NCBI GenBank assembly: GCA_036435485.1
Contig: CM071599.1
Location: 206,683,178-206,747,177 of the forward strand
Direction: 5' to 3'
DNA length: 64,000 bases
From: Saposhnikovia divaricata
Lineage: Eukaryota > Streptophyta > Magnoliopsida > Apiales > Apiaceae
Numbering within the stretch: the first letter of the stretch is position 1; each line of letters starts with the position of its first letter. Shown piece by piece: positions 22,740 through 34,310 of this stretch. Both the position numbers and the translations under genes were made by a program. The notes under the pieces were generated by a model. That model worked only from the letters and a program-made list of their open reading frames with translations. It was not told where the DNA came from and did no database searches.

Positions 22740-22960
22740 CGAAATTTTCAGACATACTTTCTCCCTCTCTACTCTAATTTCCCCAAAAACAGTCTCTCCC
22801 TCTCTACTCTACTCTACTCTCTCTCTCTCTCTCTCTCTGTCGACAAACCCTCTCTTCATACTCTCCACAAATTCTCTCCATAAACTCAATTTATGAACCC
22901 TACACCTCCAATTGGTTATTGGGTGAGTTAGAGTTTTGATTTATATTGTAATTAGAACAG
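22740..22960 (+). pseudogene. Captured 5'UTR/first-exon-like segment
   Basis: Pyrimidine-rich 5'UTR-like sequence with a CT microsatellite (22814-22838) leads to ATG and MNPTPPIGYW, then TGG|GTGAGT, a good splice donor. The gene of origin is not recognised; it may belong to the ENOD93-like fragment downstream, but that is a guess. Confidence 0.35.
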
Positions 22961-23664
22961 AGATTCCAAGACTTCTATGAACAAGCCAAGGCCTAGGAGG
23001 TGAAGTAATAGGTATTTGAGGTCAAGTAATAGGTATTTGCGGAGGATTGTAATTCTGAGTCCAAGCTTGACTTTTCATTTCTTTGGTAAAGATCCCAACT
23101 TTTTTTTTTTTTGATAGGGTATAAGTTCAATTGTTGATGTTAATTATCTCTTGTGAGGTTATATGGGTTGTGGTCTTGTGGAAAGGTATATAAAGAAGTG
23201 TTTATTTGTTTATGCTGTTTAATAAGCGCCTTCAATTTTTTAATTTGTGGGGAATAATTTGTTGAGAAAATTTGGGTATTTAAAGAGTATATGTGAAACT
23301 GAAATCTTGAAACTTTGAGAATTGTATTATTTGGGGATTTTTGAATTCAAGGGACTTTTCTAACTGTTGTTCTCGGTCTGATTGAGTATGAAGAATTAGC
23401 ATAAGTATGTTATACTTCTTATATAATGTTGCATATTGTACTATTGAATTGAGGTTAACTCTGCAAGAAATAAAATAAACGTCTGAGCTTATACGGGTAA
23501 TGGTAGAAGCTGGATTGATCATCATTTATAACTAAGTTGTCTACGAGACTGCAATGAGTTTTTGATTAAATGTCTAGTTGAGATTACATGTAGCAACTGG
23601 GGTTATGCTTATGAATTTTCAATTATCCTATGGCGATTGATTTCGTAGTTTGAATGAACTGCAG

Positions 23665-23726
23665 AGGGTGTCCGTGCAGGAGCTAAGGCGGCTTCAATTG
23701 CCTGTGTTATCAGTGTTGTGCCTACG
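23665..23726 (+). pseudogene. Captured exon, early nodulin 93 (ENOD93)-like
   Basis: The exon lies between CTGCAG and GTATGT splice sites and codes GVRAGAKAASIACVISVVPT, a match to the start of the ENOD93 membrane region as I know that family. No other ENOD93 exon is visible. It sits 370 bp upstream of carboxypeptidase exons of a different gene, so it is part of a chimera inside the CACTA. Confidence 0.6.
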
Positions 23727-24101
23727 GTATGTGCACTTTCTATTTTTACTTACTTTGACTCATGTTTTAGGTCAAATACTCTGTGACATATATAGTAGCT
23801 TTCCATTTACATACAAAGTACCAGAGCTTATCTTCCTGTAAGAACGAAGGACTCCAACTATCTTCAAGTAGCATGTTTTTTGTGTGGCTTAGCTTCGTCC
23901 AAGACTGTTTCATGTTTTAAACAAACAGACATTCTATGGTCCTGTATGTACTGATGATTCCATCTGTTATTTATTAGATTTATTAACTTTAGCCTATTTT
24001 ATCTCAGTTGATCTGGACATTTTAACTATTACTCAAGTGTAACTTGTTTTATAAGTTCCTGTTCTCCCATGAGGTGACAATAGGCTTTATATATATTTCA
24101 G

Positions 24102-25476
24102 GACCAGGGTGCTCTTCTGTGGGATATGGAGCAACACAAGAGATTGGACCATTCACCGTGGATGGGCATGCCCGTGAACTCAGATTTAATCCATACTCAT
24201 GGAACAGAGGTTTGTTTACCCCCATTTTACAGACAAATGTGTGTGGTAGCCGCGTTTCTGCCTAATGATTACATTAATCCACAGTATCTACACGTCAAAA
24301 GAGAATTTGTTCCAAACTTAATTATTATATCTTTGGACTTTATTCCTTGCATACTCTTACTCTATAATTTATCCTCTTCTTTATGGACTGATGGAGCAGA
24401 GGCCAACATGTTATTCTTGGAATCTCCAGTAGGTGTTGGCTTTTCATACTCAAATACAACTAGTGATTATAGCAAAATTGGAGATGACTTTACTAGTGAG
24501 TTACATTAAGCTTTATATTAATATATTATATAATAGTGTCAGCCTGGTATATGTATTAAAAGGGGTTGTTACAGGTTACACTACTCATGCAGTCATGCTA
24601 TAACAGACCATATCACTCGTCTAAAAAATATACACTCTTTTACTGCAACTCTTTTAGGGTTTTTAATTTAAAGTAGCACCCTACTTTCCCATGCCAAATT
24701 GTAGAATGAAAGATGATTGTTAGTTGCTCAAACAAGTCTTCTATATACCCTGTTACAGCTGATTAAGTCTATTAACATGAACACCCAACCACCTTGAAAA
24801 TCGAAGGTTCCTAAGAACTAGCCGGTGGGGTCCTGTATTATATTTTATTCTGCACATTGTTGGGTTTATACATTGTATTATATTTCTATATATAATTATT
24901 TCAGGCAACAAGCCTCATGTCATTTTACTATTTCCATGTGGTTAGGCTGTTTGGTCTTCTGGATATGGCACTTATCTGAGTCCTTACTTGAGTTGAGCAC
25001 AAAAAATTATGAATACGGGTTTCTACATATACCAGGCTGACACTATTATATAATATATTAATATATATATTAATATATACATTAAGCTTTAATTCATTCG
25101 ATCATGCATATGTAGAATTTTCATCACTTAGGAGTTAGTCAAAAGGGCGTGTGGTCTTTTATTAATGCTAGCTCACTCATTTAAATGCAGCATGGATATT
25201 TTTAATGGATGGCTATGGTCAGAGTCCAAGGAATCAGTTCTTCCTATATACAAAGATCTGCAGAACTTAAGATATGGGTCTATAGGTATATCATAACCCT
25301 AATCGCAAAATTTTATTTTATTTTCATGATGGTGTGTTCCCTCTTTCAACTTTACACTATGGTGATTCAGTGGAGACACGGATGGAAGAGTCCCTGTATT
25401 ATCAACAAGATACAGCTTGAACTCTCTAGGACTTCCCATCACCAAGGCATGGAGGCCGTGGTACCACCAGAAGCAG
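24102..25476 (+). pseudogene. Captured serine carboxypeptidase-like gene fragment
   Basis: Four exon-like pieces fit the family. 24102-24209 holds GPGCSSVGYGATQEIGPFTV and FNPYSWNRG (oxyanion region). 24400-24495 codes EANMLFLESPVGVGFSYS. 25191-25285 ends with LKIWVY. 25371-25476 codes GDTDGRVPVLSTRYSLNSLG, which carries the catalytic Asp, and WRPWYHQKQ. Acceptors end CAG; the last donor is CAG|GCAAG (GC class). The GESYAGHY catalytic Ser exon and the C-terminal catalytic His exon are missing, so it cannot be an active enzyme. Introns are retained, so capture was at DNA level. Confidence 0.8.
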
Positions 25477-25884
25477 GCAAGATTTTTGTGTTTTGCTACT
25501 TTTATAGCCAATTTTAAGTTGGTCATGATTTAATATATATGCTCATTAAGTCATGACCAATTTATTAATTTCCTATTAGACTGCTAGTTTTTACAAAAAC
25601 AGCCTACATGGCAAACAAGTTATTTTGATAAATCCAATTGTGTTTAATGGTTGACAAATGGATAATGTAAATGTGTAATTCTGGTAAACTGACTGTGTAT
25701 TGTCGTAGACTGTCTACCAGTAAGTTCCTTTTGATGGTATGTGGATATCAATTCCAGTACTTTGACATTATACAGGATTTTGAGATGGATACTGCTGTAC
25801 TTGTACTTGTTGTAACCCTGACTAATGTTCTTGTTTTTTGTATTGAAAGTATATAAATTATAATGTTGTTTTCCTGCTTTTCAG

Positions 25885-25980
25885 TGGCAGCGGAGGGGAA
25901 ACCTTGCTTACAACAACGATGACCTCAATGAGATAAGGATCGAATGGGCCAAGTATTTCATGAAGAACCATGCACGTTGA
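25885..25980 (+). pseudogene. Captured terminal exon of an unidentified gene
   Basis: After a TTTTCAG acceptor a frame codes NNDDLNEIRIEWAKYFMKNH and ends at TGA 25978-25980. It does not match the C-terminus of serine carboxypeptidases (no GAGHAVP). It could be a third donor gene; I do not recognise it. Confidence 0.35.
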
Positions 25981-26269
25981 ACAGTATCAGTACTTCTTGT
26001 TATTTCACAATGAACATTTTCAGTAAACTGTGGTGGCCGTTAGTTTTATATTTTGTGGAATATGTTCATTCCGAAATAGGGGCCCAATGTCCGTACTTTT
26101 GATGGTATGTTTGTCTAACGGAGTAGATATGTTGGTATGAATGTTATGGTTGTATGGATTTGGATTTTATGGTTGGAATTTTAGTAATGTTATTTACTAA
26201 AGGTTGTAGACAATGCCATTTAGTAATTTGTTTAGTTTGCACATTTAAATTATACCTTTGTCTAATGTA

Positions 26270-27069
26270 CTTGTAGACAATACTATGAAAATCCAAAGTA
26301 TTGTCAAAATAGAACCTAGACAACAAGAAAATGAATAGAAGCTTGTGTTACAGTTGCTCAGACAACACACAAATGTAAACAATAAGATAAAAATACTTGT
26401 ATTACAGTTACTCGCACAACACATAAATGAAATCGCTAAAATAGAAAAACTTGTGTCAAAACAGCTCAGGCAACCAATCTAACAATTAAACCCTTGTGAA
26501 CGAAATATTCAGACAACACTTTATAAAACTCTTACGTTGTCTAACAAGAAAAACTACAATGGTTTCTGTTCAAGTAAACCGTTGTGTAACAAATATTCAG
26601 ACAACACTTTTTAAAACAATTCCATCGTCTAACTAACGAAACAACAATGGTTTCTTTCTATAAAACCATTGTGAGAAAGTATTTAACACAACATCACAGA
26701 TATAGAAGACCATTGTCTATAAAACTATACTGCAACCCAACCAATTAATGTTGTGTTGGATGCAAACGAAATAGACAACACAACCAAAACAAAAAACCCT
26801 TGTCTAAACATGCCTAGAACAACGGTTTCTGAGTTAAGGACCATTGTTGTAATGTAGTTTGTACAATACTTTTTAAACGCAAACTGTTGTTGTTTCTAGT
26901 ATTCACACAACGTTTCAGTAAATACGGACTGTTGTCGAAGAAGGCTCACACAACAGTTTTGGTACCGTTGTCTGATATAGGCATCAGACGGCGCCTCAAT
27001 AGACAACAGGAAAACAGGGCATCAGACAATGGGCAAAAACCGTTGTCTGAGCCTGTTTTCCTTGTAGTG
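26270..27069. repeat. Right subterminal repeat region of the 8.1-kb CACTA
   Basis: Repeated CAGACAACAC / CCGTTGTCTG-type motifs in both orientations up to the CCTTGTAGTG terminus, mirroring the left end. Confidence 0.8.
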
Positions 27070-27072
27070 ATA

Positions 27073-27480
27073 ACGGTGTATCCATCTACAAATTACGCAT
27101 ATCAACAACCACAAGTGCCCTTCCACATGTTGAGTCACCCAATCCTTGATTTCAAAATCCTTCGATCTCTAGAAGAAAATCACTAGTATCATCCAAATAG
27201 TTCACCTGATTGATCAAGCCATTGAAACAATTGCGATCACCTCTTCCATATTCTTCCATCTCGAGTCCGATCACATCTTTCTTGAGAAACCCACTCCTCA
27301 AGAACAACAAGATTGATTCTCGGTGCAAATCAACCACCAAACCGCACGTAACTTTGTCTATTCCCGCTTAGTAGTCTCCCTTTCAACAAATCCTTCATCA
27401 TGCTCTGCCATACTAGTTGAAACTCGAACTTTCCCTCAACTTTATCCATCTTGAACCCGAACCTTTGCTCTAATACCAAT
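27073..27480 (-). pseudogene. Ty1/copia gag remnant with primer site
   Basis: On the minus strand, LTR end ...CCCTTAACA is followed by TGGTATTAGAGC (27468-27479), a tRNA-Met-type primer site. A short frame from ATG ~27456 reads FEFQLVWQSMMKDLLKGR, like the N-terminal gag of copia elements. Stops and frame changes follow. Confidence 0.5.
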
Positions 27481-27621
27481 TGTTAAGGGACTTACTCAAT
27501 TCAAGATCATTAACCACCAATGCAAAGCACAGACATAATCAATCGATTAGTTGACAAGATCCACGGAAGCACGATCACACGTTATTTAAGTATCGCTACT
27601 TCTACTTCTATCAACAATAAG
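27481..27621 (-). repeat. Copia LTR fragment
   Basis: It starts TGTTAAGGGACTT next to the primer site and is interrupted after ~141 bp by the Tekay-type LTR at 27622. Confidence 0.5.
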
Positions 27622-30120
27622 TGTAAGAACCCGGATTTTGGGTGGAATTAAAACTTTTATGTATTTAATGATGTAAGAACGAATAGTGGTTATGGCTACA
27701 ATGTAATAATTGATATTTGGAAAGAATGAATGGAATTCGACTTTATTATGTTTATGTCTTGAAGAATGCTAAAGGGTGACAACATAGGTAAGAATAATCT
27801 ATCTTCTAAGGGAATAAGATATGGCAACTTCAAGCAAGAGAATACTCTCATGTCATCCAGATCGATAACGATTAATCCAGTAGTTCCGTAAAAAGGTTAA
27901 GGAACGATCGAAAGAGAATACGGACAATTATACAACCCTAAGAGAACAAGTAAAGAATACAGAATGAATAGTGTTTTGGTGGGAATATAGAATAATATGA
28001 GACGATACTATATAGAAGCATTCGGAACGGATTTCCGAGTTCGTATTAGTGATCCAGGCGGAAAATAAGTGTATGTAAAAGCTGTCGGATTCTGAAAAAC
28101 CGCACTTTTATTTTCTCCGAGAGTTCCCTGGACACTGATAGCCTTAAGTATTTAACGAATGGATTTAAGGAATATAAATTGGAAAGTTAGAATGAAAGAT
28201 GGAGAAAGATAGTATTAATATTAAAAAGGATTCCCGGTAAACCCTAATTAGAAATTCGTGAAATATTCCTACGAACGATCAATCGAAACGGGCAATAACC
28301 GGACACAGAAACAAGCAGAGGAAGCAAGAGTCTTGTGCAAGCTACTAGAATAAATATCTAGTAACCAAGTGGGCAAGAGTAACTAGCATGTTAGGGTTTG
28401 AACAAGTACTTAGCAAGACCAACTAGCTAGTTAGCCTTCAACCATGCAAAATGCAACACTTGTCCTACAAAAAAACCATCATCCATGACCTCACCTTCCA
28501 CTAGCACATCTTAGATGAGATATTATCTCACACAAAATCACTTTATGCAAGATTATCAAAAAGAAACCAAGCAACTCTCCCCCCCCCTTGCATATTCCAT
28601 TCGGCCAACACCATTAATTCGAAATCCAAACTCAACCTTCCCACCATTGTTTGTTCTTGAAATAATTAAGGTGAGTCTTACATTTCATAAAACTTATCTC
28701 CTCAAAATCTTATCTTCAAACTCATCCTTTTCCATTTTCAAAAAAATCAAGAGAGAGGAGGGTGAATAGTGTTCATCATGTACTAACTTTGTTTTCTTGA
28801 TTTTTCATGGTTGATCTAGCAAGCTTAAACACTCCTAAGGACCATACAAGGCTTAGTAAGGCTATATCACTATCTAAGGAAGGTATAAAGCTCTTGAAAC
28901 CCTAACCCTTGTTTGAGATTTAAGTATGTTTATGATAGATATAGCTTAGTTATGGTTATGTTAAGATTATAAGCATGATTATGTATGGATCTTGGATAAA
29001 TGATGAAAATAGTTAGATGAACGGAAAGGCATTGCTTGGCCTCAGTTCATGTATATAAATCATGTATATGTTGTTTGGGTTGGATACCATGTTTATCGGA
29101 AGATTCGAAATTGGTAGATATTCGATTTACAGCCGTTATAATGTCCGATTTTACAATACCATGTTTTGTACGCCATTTTCCATGTCAAAACCCTACTGTC
29201 CAGAGACCTTATCTGCCATGATAGGATAGGTAATGTTCTAAGCTTCGTTTTGATATAAAGATCACGTGAAACAGACCTACGATTTAGGAATTATGATCAA
29301 ATTACTAAAAGTAGTTCGAATCCGTAAACGAAAGTTCGTAACTGTAATTGAACCCTCGTAAACTATGTAACTTCATGGCGAATCTTGGTAAATAAATACT
29401 AGAGGTAAAAAGGAAGGTGTGAAAGAAAACCGTATGTCAAAAGGATCATTTTTCGATTTATTAAAAATGTTCGAGTCGAGGTTAAACGCGAACGAACCCC
29501 TAAAAGATGACTCTTTTATAACTTCGGTAAAACACTTAGAAAACGGGCGATAAAAGTCGGAGTATAATATTGGTTCGTAATGATCGACCTTAGAACTCAT
29601 ATGACTTAAGTATGTCCCAAATATAAGTACAGTGACATGTCGTATTAACGAATGAATGTCGGGTCGGATCAGTGATAAAAAGTAATCCACTAAAAGGGGT
29701 ATAACGAGATAACTCGAGAACGTGTTTCGATTTAAGTATAACTTAACTTTTAATATGTTAAGTGATTAATCCCGAATGCCTTGACTATTTATAGATCACC
29801 AAGCTGAACCGGGACCCGCTACCACTACCCCTTACCGTACTCGACTACCAGGCAAGTTTCAATCCCCTTCTTTTAGGCTGTTGTTGTGATTGAATAAATA
29901 TATATATATATATATATATATGTTTTCTGTTATACATATGCCATAGCATGCATGCCTACTTTCAATTTATATCATTATGCTTGTTCCCTGATTGTTATTG
30001 GCTTATAAATTAGATAGCTATCGTATCAATTATAAGTCGGTTATTGTAAGACCCTCAGAGAAGGGTGTATACATCTTATTCATCAAATATAGACCGGGAG
30101 TCAATATTTCTTGACATATC
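27622..30120 (+). repeat. Tekay-type LTR, truncated by EPRV block B
   Basis: It starts TGTAAGAACCCGGATTTT, like the LTR start at 9200, and has late features like the 5' LTR of the first element (ACTACCAGGCAAGTTTC against GAGGCAAGTACC; a GACCGGGAGTCAAT block). No internal coding region follows. It ends abruptly at the EPRV junction near 30121. A (TA)n tract is at ~29898-29921. No gene is seen in these 2.5 kb. Confidence 0.6.
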
Positions 30121-30154
30121 GAGATGAAGACCTTAAGCTTACTCCAAATGATGG

Positions 30155-31140
30155 TTGGTATTTATGAATCTTGAATCAAGAGGATATGCTGGTCTGAGTA
30201 ATCAAGCCAGACAGAATTTAGAAATTCTGCTAAAAATTAACGAATCGGTAACAATTACTCATCATCATCAGAATAATAATCCTGAAAATTTTATAAATTG
30301 TAGCAAATGCCATATCAATAAGATACTCCTTCCTAGAGAATGGGGATTTAATCCCAATGCGGATAGAGCTGGTAAAATAGCTGAAGGAAAGTATATTTAC
30401 TTTAATTATTGGGATTATATTAAGGCTTTCACAAAAGCTTTCTATTATCAAAATCCAAAAAATAAGCATTCTTGGTTTTTTAGCATTAATCCGGAAGTGC
30501 TTAATAAGCCAGTCCCTAATTGGTTTTACCAATGGTGGGCCAAATTCGGGCCATCCTTAGAAATTCTTCCTAAGGAAATAAAAGATTTATACAATCCATG
30601 GTGTGATAATAGTCCCCTGGTAGCGAAGGTTTTAGCAGAAAGAATGATCACCGGACAATTGGATTTGGAGGTGGACAGTATCGGTCTCCCAGGATAAATT
30701 TAACATCCCTATTCTACAAAGAAATTTCTTTTTCAAATGGTGGCATAACATGGATTCTGAAGATGTTCATGCTAAAATAGCTACTATTAAAGCAACAATT
30801 GTTGCTGAAAAAGGCCAAGGTTCCAAAGAAAAAATGTCTCAGCAACCTTCAATAGCCAGTATGAAAGAATATTTTATAAAGAAATACCCAACAAAATTCA
30901 GAAGAACAAATAATGGCTCGAGTTCTCGATTTCATGAAAGAACAATTTTTCAGTTCTTTTCCTTCTCAGTCCTCAAGGGATGATGATCAATCTATGAAGA
31001 CTTCTTCATCACAAGGATCTATGGATTCTAATGCTTTTAATTGTCTAGCAGGAGAATCTCAAGCAGAGGATTCTATTCAGGAAGAACCTACCCTAGGAGA
31101 TTTCTGGGATCTATGGATTCTAATGCTTTTAATTGTCTAG
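30155..31140 (+). pseudogene. EPRV copy B: ORF2 remnant
   Basis: The middle block is nearly identical to copy A and has the same 35-bp loss near 30661, so it ends at 30697. The C-terminal block restarts in another frame, is shifted again by an extra T near 30896, and ends abnormally. Near 31110 the normal sequence is replaced by a second copy of 31016-31053 (CTATGGATTCTAATG...), so the natural ORF2 stop is lost. Confidence 0.75.
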
Positions 31141-31150
31141 CAGGAGAATC

Positions 31151-31312
31151 ATGCATACTCTAGGTCCGGCTTTTAGGAAATTGAAGAAAAAGGACCTTAA
31201 AATCAAGCTCATTAAGGATCAGATTGATTACTATTTTTTGCAACAATCCCAAATGTCCTGGGAAGAAAGAGAAATAGAACTTCTCAGCAAATCCAAGAAG
31301 ATTTCGAAATGA
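31151..31312 (+). pseudogene. EPRV copy B: ORF3, shortened
   Basis: A 53-codon frame beginning MHTLGPAFRKLKKKDLKIK ends early at TGA after an indel relative to copy A. The downstream sequence for the rest of ORF3 (FLHNYLWSKIHKQ) persists out of frame up to about 31402. Confidence 0.5.
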
Positions 31313-31569
31313 TCCATTTTCTCCATAACTATCTATGGAGTAAAATTCATAAGCAGATATTGTTAAAGCAAAGACTCCTTTGGTTCAATAATTTTATAGT
31401 ATAATCAGAAGGTAGAAATCATACTAGCTCAATTATTAAAGACAATGGGAATCTGCTTTTCGTAATGGGAAGGAGCATTATTGGAGCATTATTGAATGCT
31501 TTATTAAAGTCTTTTGTTTGTATTTATAAAGTTGTTTGTAAGCTAGCATTATTATTGTGGCGATGGGAC

Positions 31570-31720
31570 CCAGTGAGCACCCGGCAACAATAATGTCTAC
31601 TTTATTAAAGTTTTTTGTCTTCTTTTGACTTTTGTATCATTGGTGTGCTAAGGCCTGCATTCAGAGTGGCTCTTACTCTCTATATAAAGAGAGATATGTA
31701 TCAGTTCAGAGTGTGCTTCA
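31570..31720 (+). promoter_or_regulatory. Pararetroviral promoter, copy B
   Basis: Same near-palindromic TATA element as copy A (TATATAAA at 31681-31688) with the GGACCCAGTGAGCACCCGGCAAC block upstream. Confidence 0.6.
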
Positions 31721-31928
31721 TATTGTGAAATAATATAAGTTTTCTTTTCCCTCTTTCTCTCTCGCTCATGTGCTGAGCCCCCTTTCTTACTTTAAATTAA
31801 ATTAAATACTATTTTCCTGCTTCCGCCCAGAGTTGGTATATATATATAAGAGTAGAAGTGTAGCATGTAAATTTATCAAAAATAGCTTTCTGTGAAACGA
31901 ACTACTATATGAATATTTCTTTCTTTTA

Positions 31929-32121
31929 CTCCATCCATCCCATTTTCATTATCCACAATAAAAAATCCACCTTTTACTCAATCATATTAAATAAACTGAT
32001 AGTTACCAAATAATTATATTATTTTTTACACTAGTTAACGTGATTACTACATAATTCACCATATTAATAATTATGGACAATTAAAATAGGAAATTTTGGA
32101 CAATAAAAAAGGGACGGAGAG
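31929..32121. mobile_element. Stowaway-like MITE in block B
   Basis: Same element and same flanks as in block A, with TA on both sides. The right end has lost two G (GGGACGGAGAG), a change shared with block C. Confidence 0.8.
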
Positions 32122-32171
32122 TATGGTTTTTCTTGTTTTGGCTCAAAAGAAAATATTTATCTAGCTCTTAC

Positions 32172-33150
32172 TCAAGTGAGAGCACCAATTAAAATGAGAA
32201 CTGAGATATAATCTCATCCCTTGATTTTATAACATTTTTTTAATCTCCACTATACAACCCATCTCTCCTTTCCCTACCCTACTCTCTTATATGCATACAC
32301 TCCCATCTACATCACCTCTCTTACCACCAACCCCTGGCCGCCACCAATCTCCGATCACCACCAACCTCCGGCCACATAACTTCCATTAATTTCTGGTATA
32401 TATTCTTCATCTTCAACCGCAGCACAAACCTCCCACCGCCCATTCGCCAATTAACCTTCCATAATCCCTTGCCATCAGAGCTCCACCCATCTATCACCGC
32501 CACTTCCTTCCACCCTCCGTTCACCTCTCTCTCTCTCTCCCCCCTCACTCTCTCCGTTCCTCATTTTTTGTTTATTTGTGATCATTTTTTCTGGTCTTTT
32601 TGTCTTGTAACTGGTGATTTGATAGACAATTATGGTGTGTAGATAATGGTGGTGGTGGTGTTATGGTGATTGTGGTTGTGACAGCCTCCGTTGGTGTGGA
32701 TTAGTGATGTTAAAAGGTGGTGATTTTTGCATTTGGAAAAAGTCTTCGAAGTTGATTTTCTGATTTTGGTTGGAAGTGGTGGTCGGAGGTGGCGTTAATG
32801 TGTGGTGGATTCTGTTAAACGGTGGTGATTTTTTTGATTTTGATCGGAAGTGCTGGTCGGAGGTGGCGACAGTGTGGTGGTCGAAGGTGGCGGAAGTGTG
32901 GTGATCGATTTCTATTTTTCAGTGGTGATTTTTGTGTTTCGGTGGTTATTTTTTTGGGTTGGCCGAAATTGGTCACCGGAGATGGTGATCGGAGTTGGTG
33001 TTTGTAGTGGGTAAGAAGATGATGATGGTGGATTAGATGAAGGATAAAAAATAAAATTGAAATATAAATTGTGGGATTATGATTTAATTAAAAAAAATGT
33101 GTGGTTGAGATTAGATCTCGATTCTCATAATAGTAAGGGTTCTCATTTGA
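32172..33150. mobile_element. TIR element (Mutator-like?), block B
   Basis: Copy of the block A element with the same imperfect inverted ends (TCAAGTGAGAGCACC; GGGTTCTCATTTGA). The conserved short ORF after it here extends upstream and ends at 33374. Confidence 0.45.
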
Positions 33151-33374
33151 TCAAGACCCAATCTATAGATATATCAATAGAAGTATATTATAGGATTTAT
33201 GATAGAAGTGCCAATAGAGGTGTCAAATTCCATGTGACATGGCAAGACATGTCATTTGGGTGCTTCAGTATGAGTCATAAGGGTGTTCAAGATATGCTAA
33301 GAGAAGTTGCCAACTCTTGGCATCCCCCTCTAAATATGAAAATTTTCAAATATTTGTATAAAACATATGTATAG

Positions 33375-33888
33375 TCTATACCTAATATATTGTATCTAGT
33401 TTTAATATTATTCGTTTGAGGACAATCTAGGCACCTTACTTGCTGACCAATTTTTAAAGATGTTAAATGCGACAAAGATTGATGAGATAAAAAAATATAT
33501 TATTTAAGGTGTGTCGGATATGTTTTGAAGCATTTAAGGATGCCTTAAATAGAGATGTTCTTAATCAAGAGAATTATGGTGTTCTTAATCATTAATATAG
33601 TGATATTAATCATTACACATAAATATACGTAATCTCATTTAAGTCGTGTTCTTAATCATTACACATAATTTAAGAGAATTAAGTTCATTATAATTATTTA
33701 ATAACATTTTCCTTTTCGAGAAACCCTTATATTATGGTGTATAAGAGTAGTTATGTGTCTTATTCTTTCTTACTTATTCCAATAGTTGTTAAATTTGTGT
33801 ATTATCTACGCTCTCTATCTCTATTTGTTCTAACATTTATATCTCTTTCAAGTTGCTTCTCAACTTCAATCTTATTTCTCGTACAACA
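33375..33888. other. AT-rich flank of block B, no gene seen
   Basis: Nearly identical to 15712-16226. It ends at the CACTA insertion, with ACA at 33886-33888 as the left copy of the target duplication. Confidence 0.6.
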
Positions 33889-34310
33889 CACTACAAGAAA
33901 AATGGCCATTTACGACGGAAATTTTACACTGAAATCGTCGCAATTGGTCCAATTATGACAGAAAATTTTTGTCATTTTTGCTCGAGTCTTAAGTTCGAAT
34001 TTTCGACATAAGTAAAAATTTCGTCACAAGTATAAATTTTTGTCATAAGTTCCAATACGGGACCCACTTTTTACAATAAAATAATAAACTAACTTATGAC
34101 GGAAATATCGTCGAAAGTTAAAGAATGGGACCCACCTAGAATATAATTATAACAATACTCTCGACGGCACAATCCGTCGTATGTTAATAATTTATGACGA
34201 TTATTTCTGTCGTAAGTTCACCACAATTAAATTTGAAAAAAAATAAATAAATAAAAGATGAACAATCGTCGTAAGTTACCCAGAAAATCGTCGTAAGTTA
34301 ACCTGACCAA
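33889..34310. repeat. Left subterminal repeats of the large CACTA
   Basis: Several copies of TTACGACGGAA, TCGTCGTAAGTT and TATGACGG in both orientations, likely TnpA-binding sites. Confidence 0.8.

Larger units (their letters stand above)
18974..27069. mobile_element. Complete 8.1-kb non-autonomous CACTA with captured genes (TSD ATA)
   Basis: The left end is CACTACACCAAATCTG and the right end TTTTCCTTGTAGTG; ATA flanks both (18971-18973 and 27070-27072). Both ends are packed with subterminal repeats, TCAGACAACGGTTT and its inverse CCGTTGTCTGA. The interior holds a 724-bp tandem array, a ~173-bp array and exons from at least two plant genes. I see no Tnp2-like transposase, so it would depend on a helper. 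Confidence 0.85.
30121..31849 (+). mobile_element. Endogenous pararetrovirus, copy B (5' truncated)
   Basis: Homology with copies A and C starts at AGATGAAGACC inside ORF2. It runs through ORF2, ORF3, the promoter with TATATAAA at 31681-31688 and the TTGGTAT/(TA)n junction at 31833-31849. Pol is absent. The left neighbour is a Tekay-type LTR. Confidence 0.85.

Noticed and set aside
24102..25980. Functional serine carboxypeptidase gene
   Set aside because: The exons for the catalytic Ser and His are missing, and the last exon does not belong to the family.
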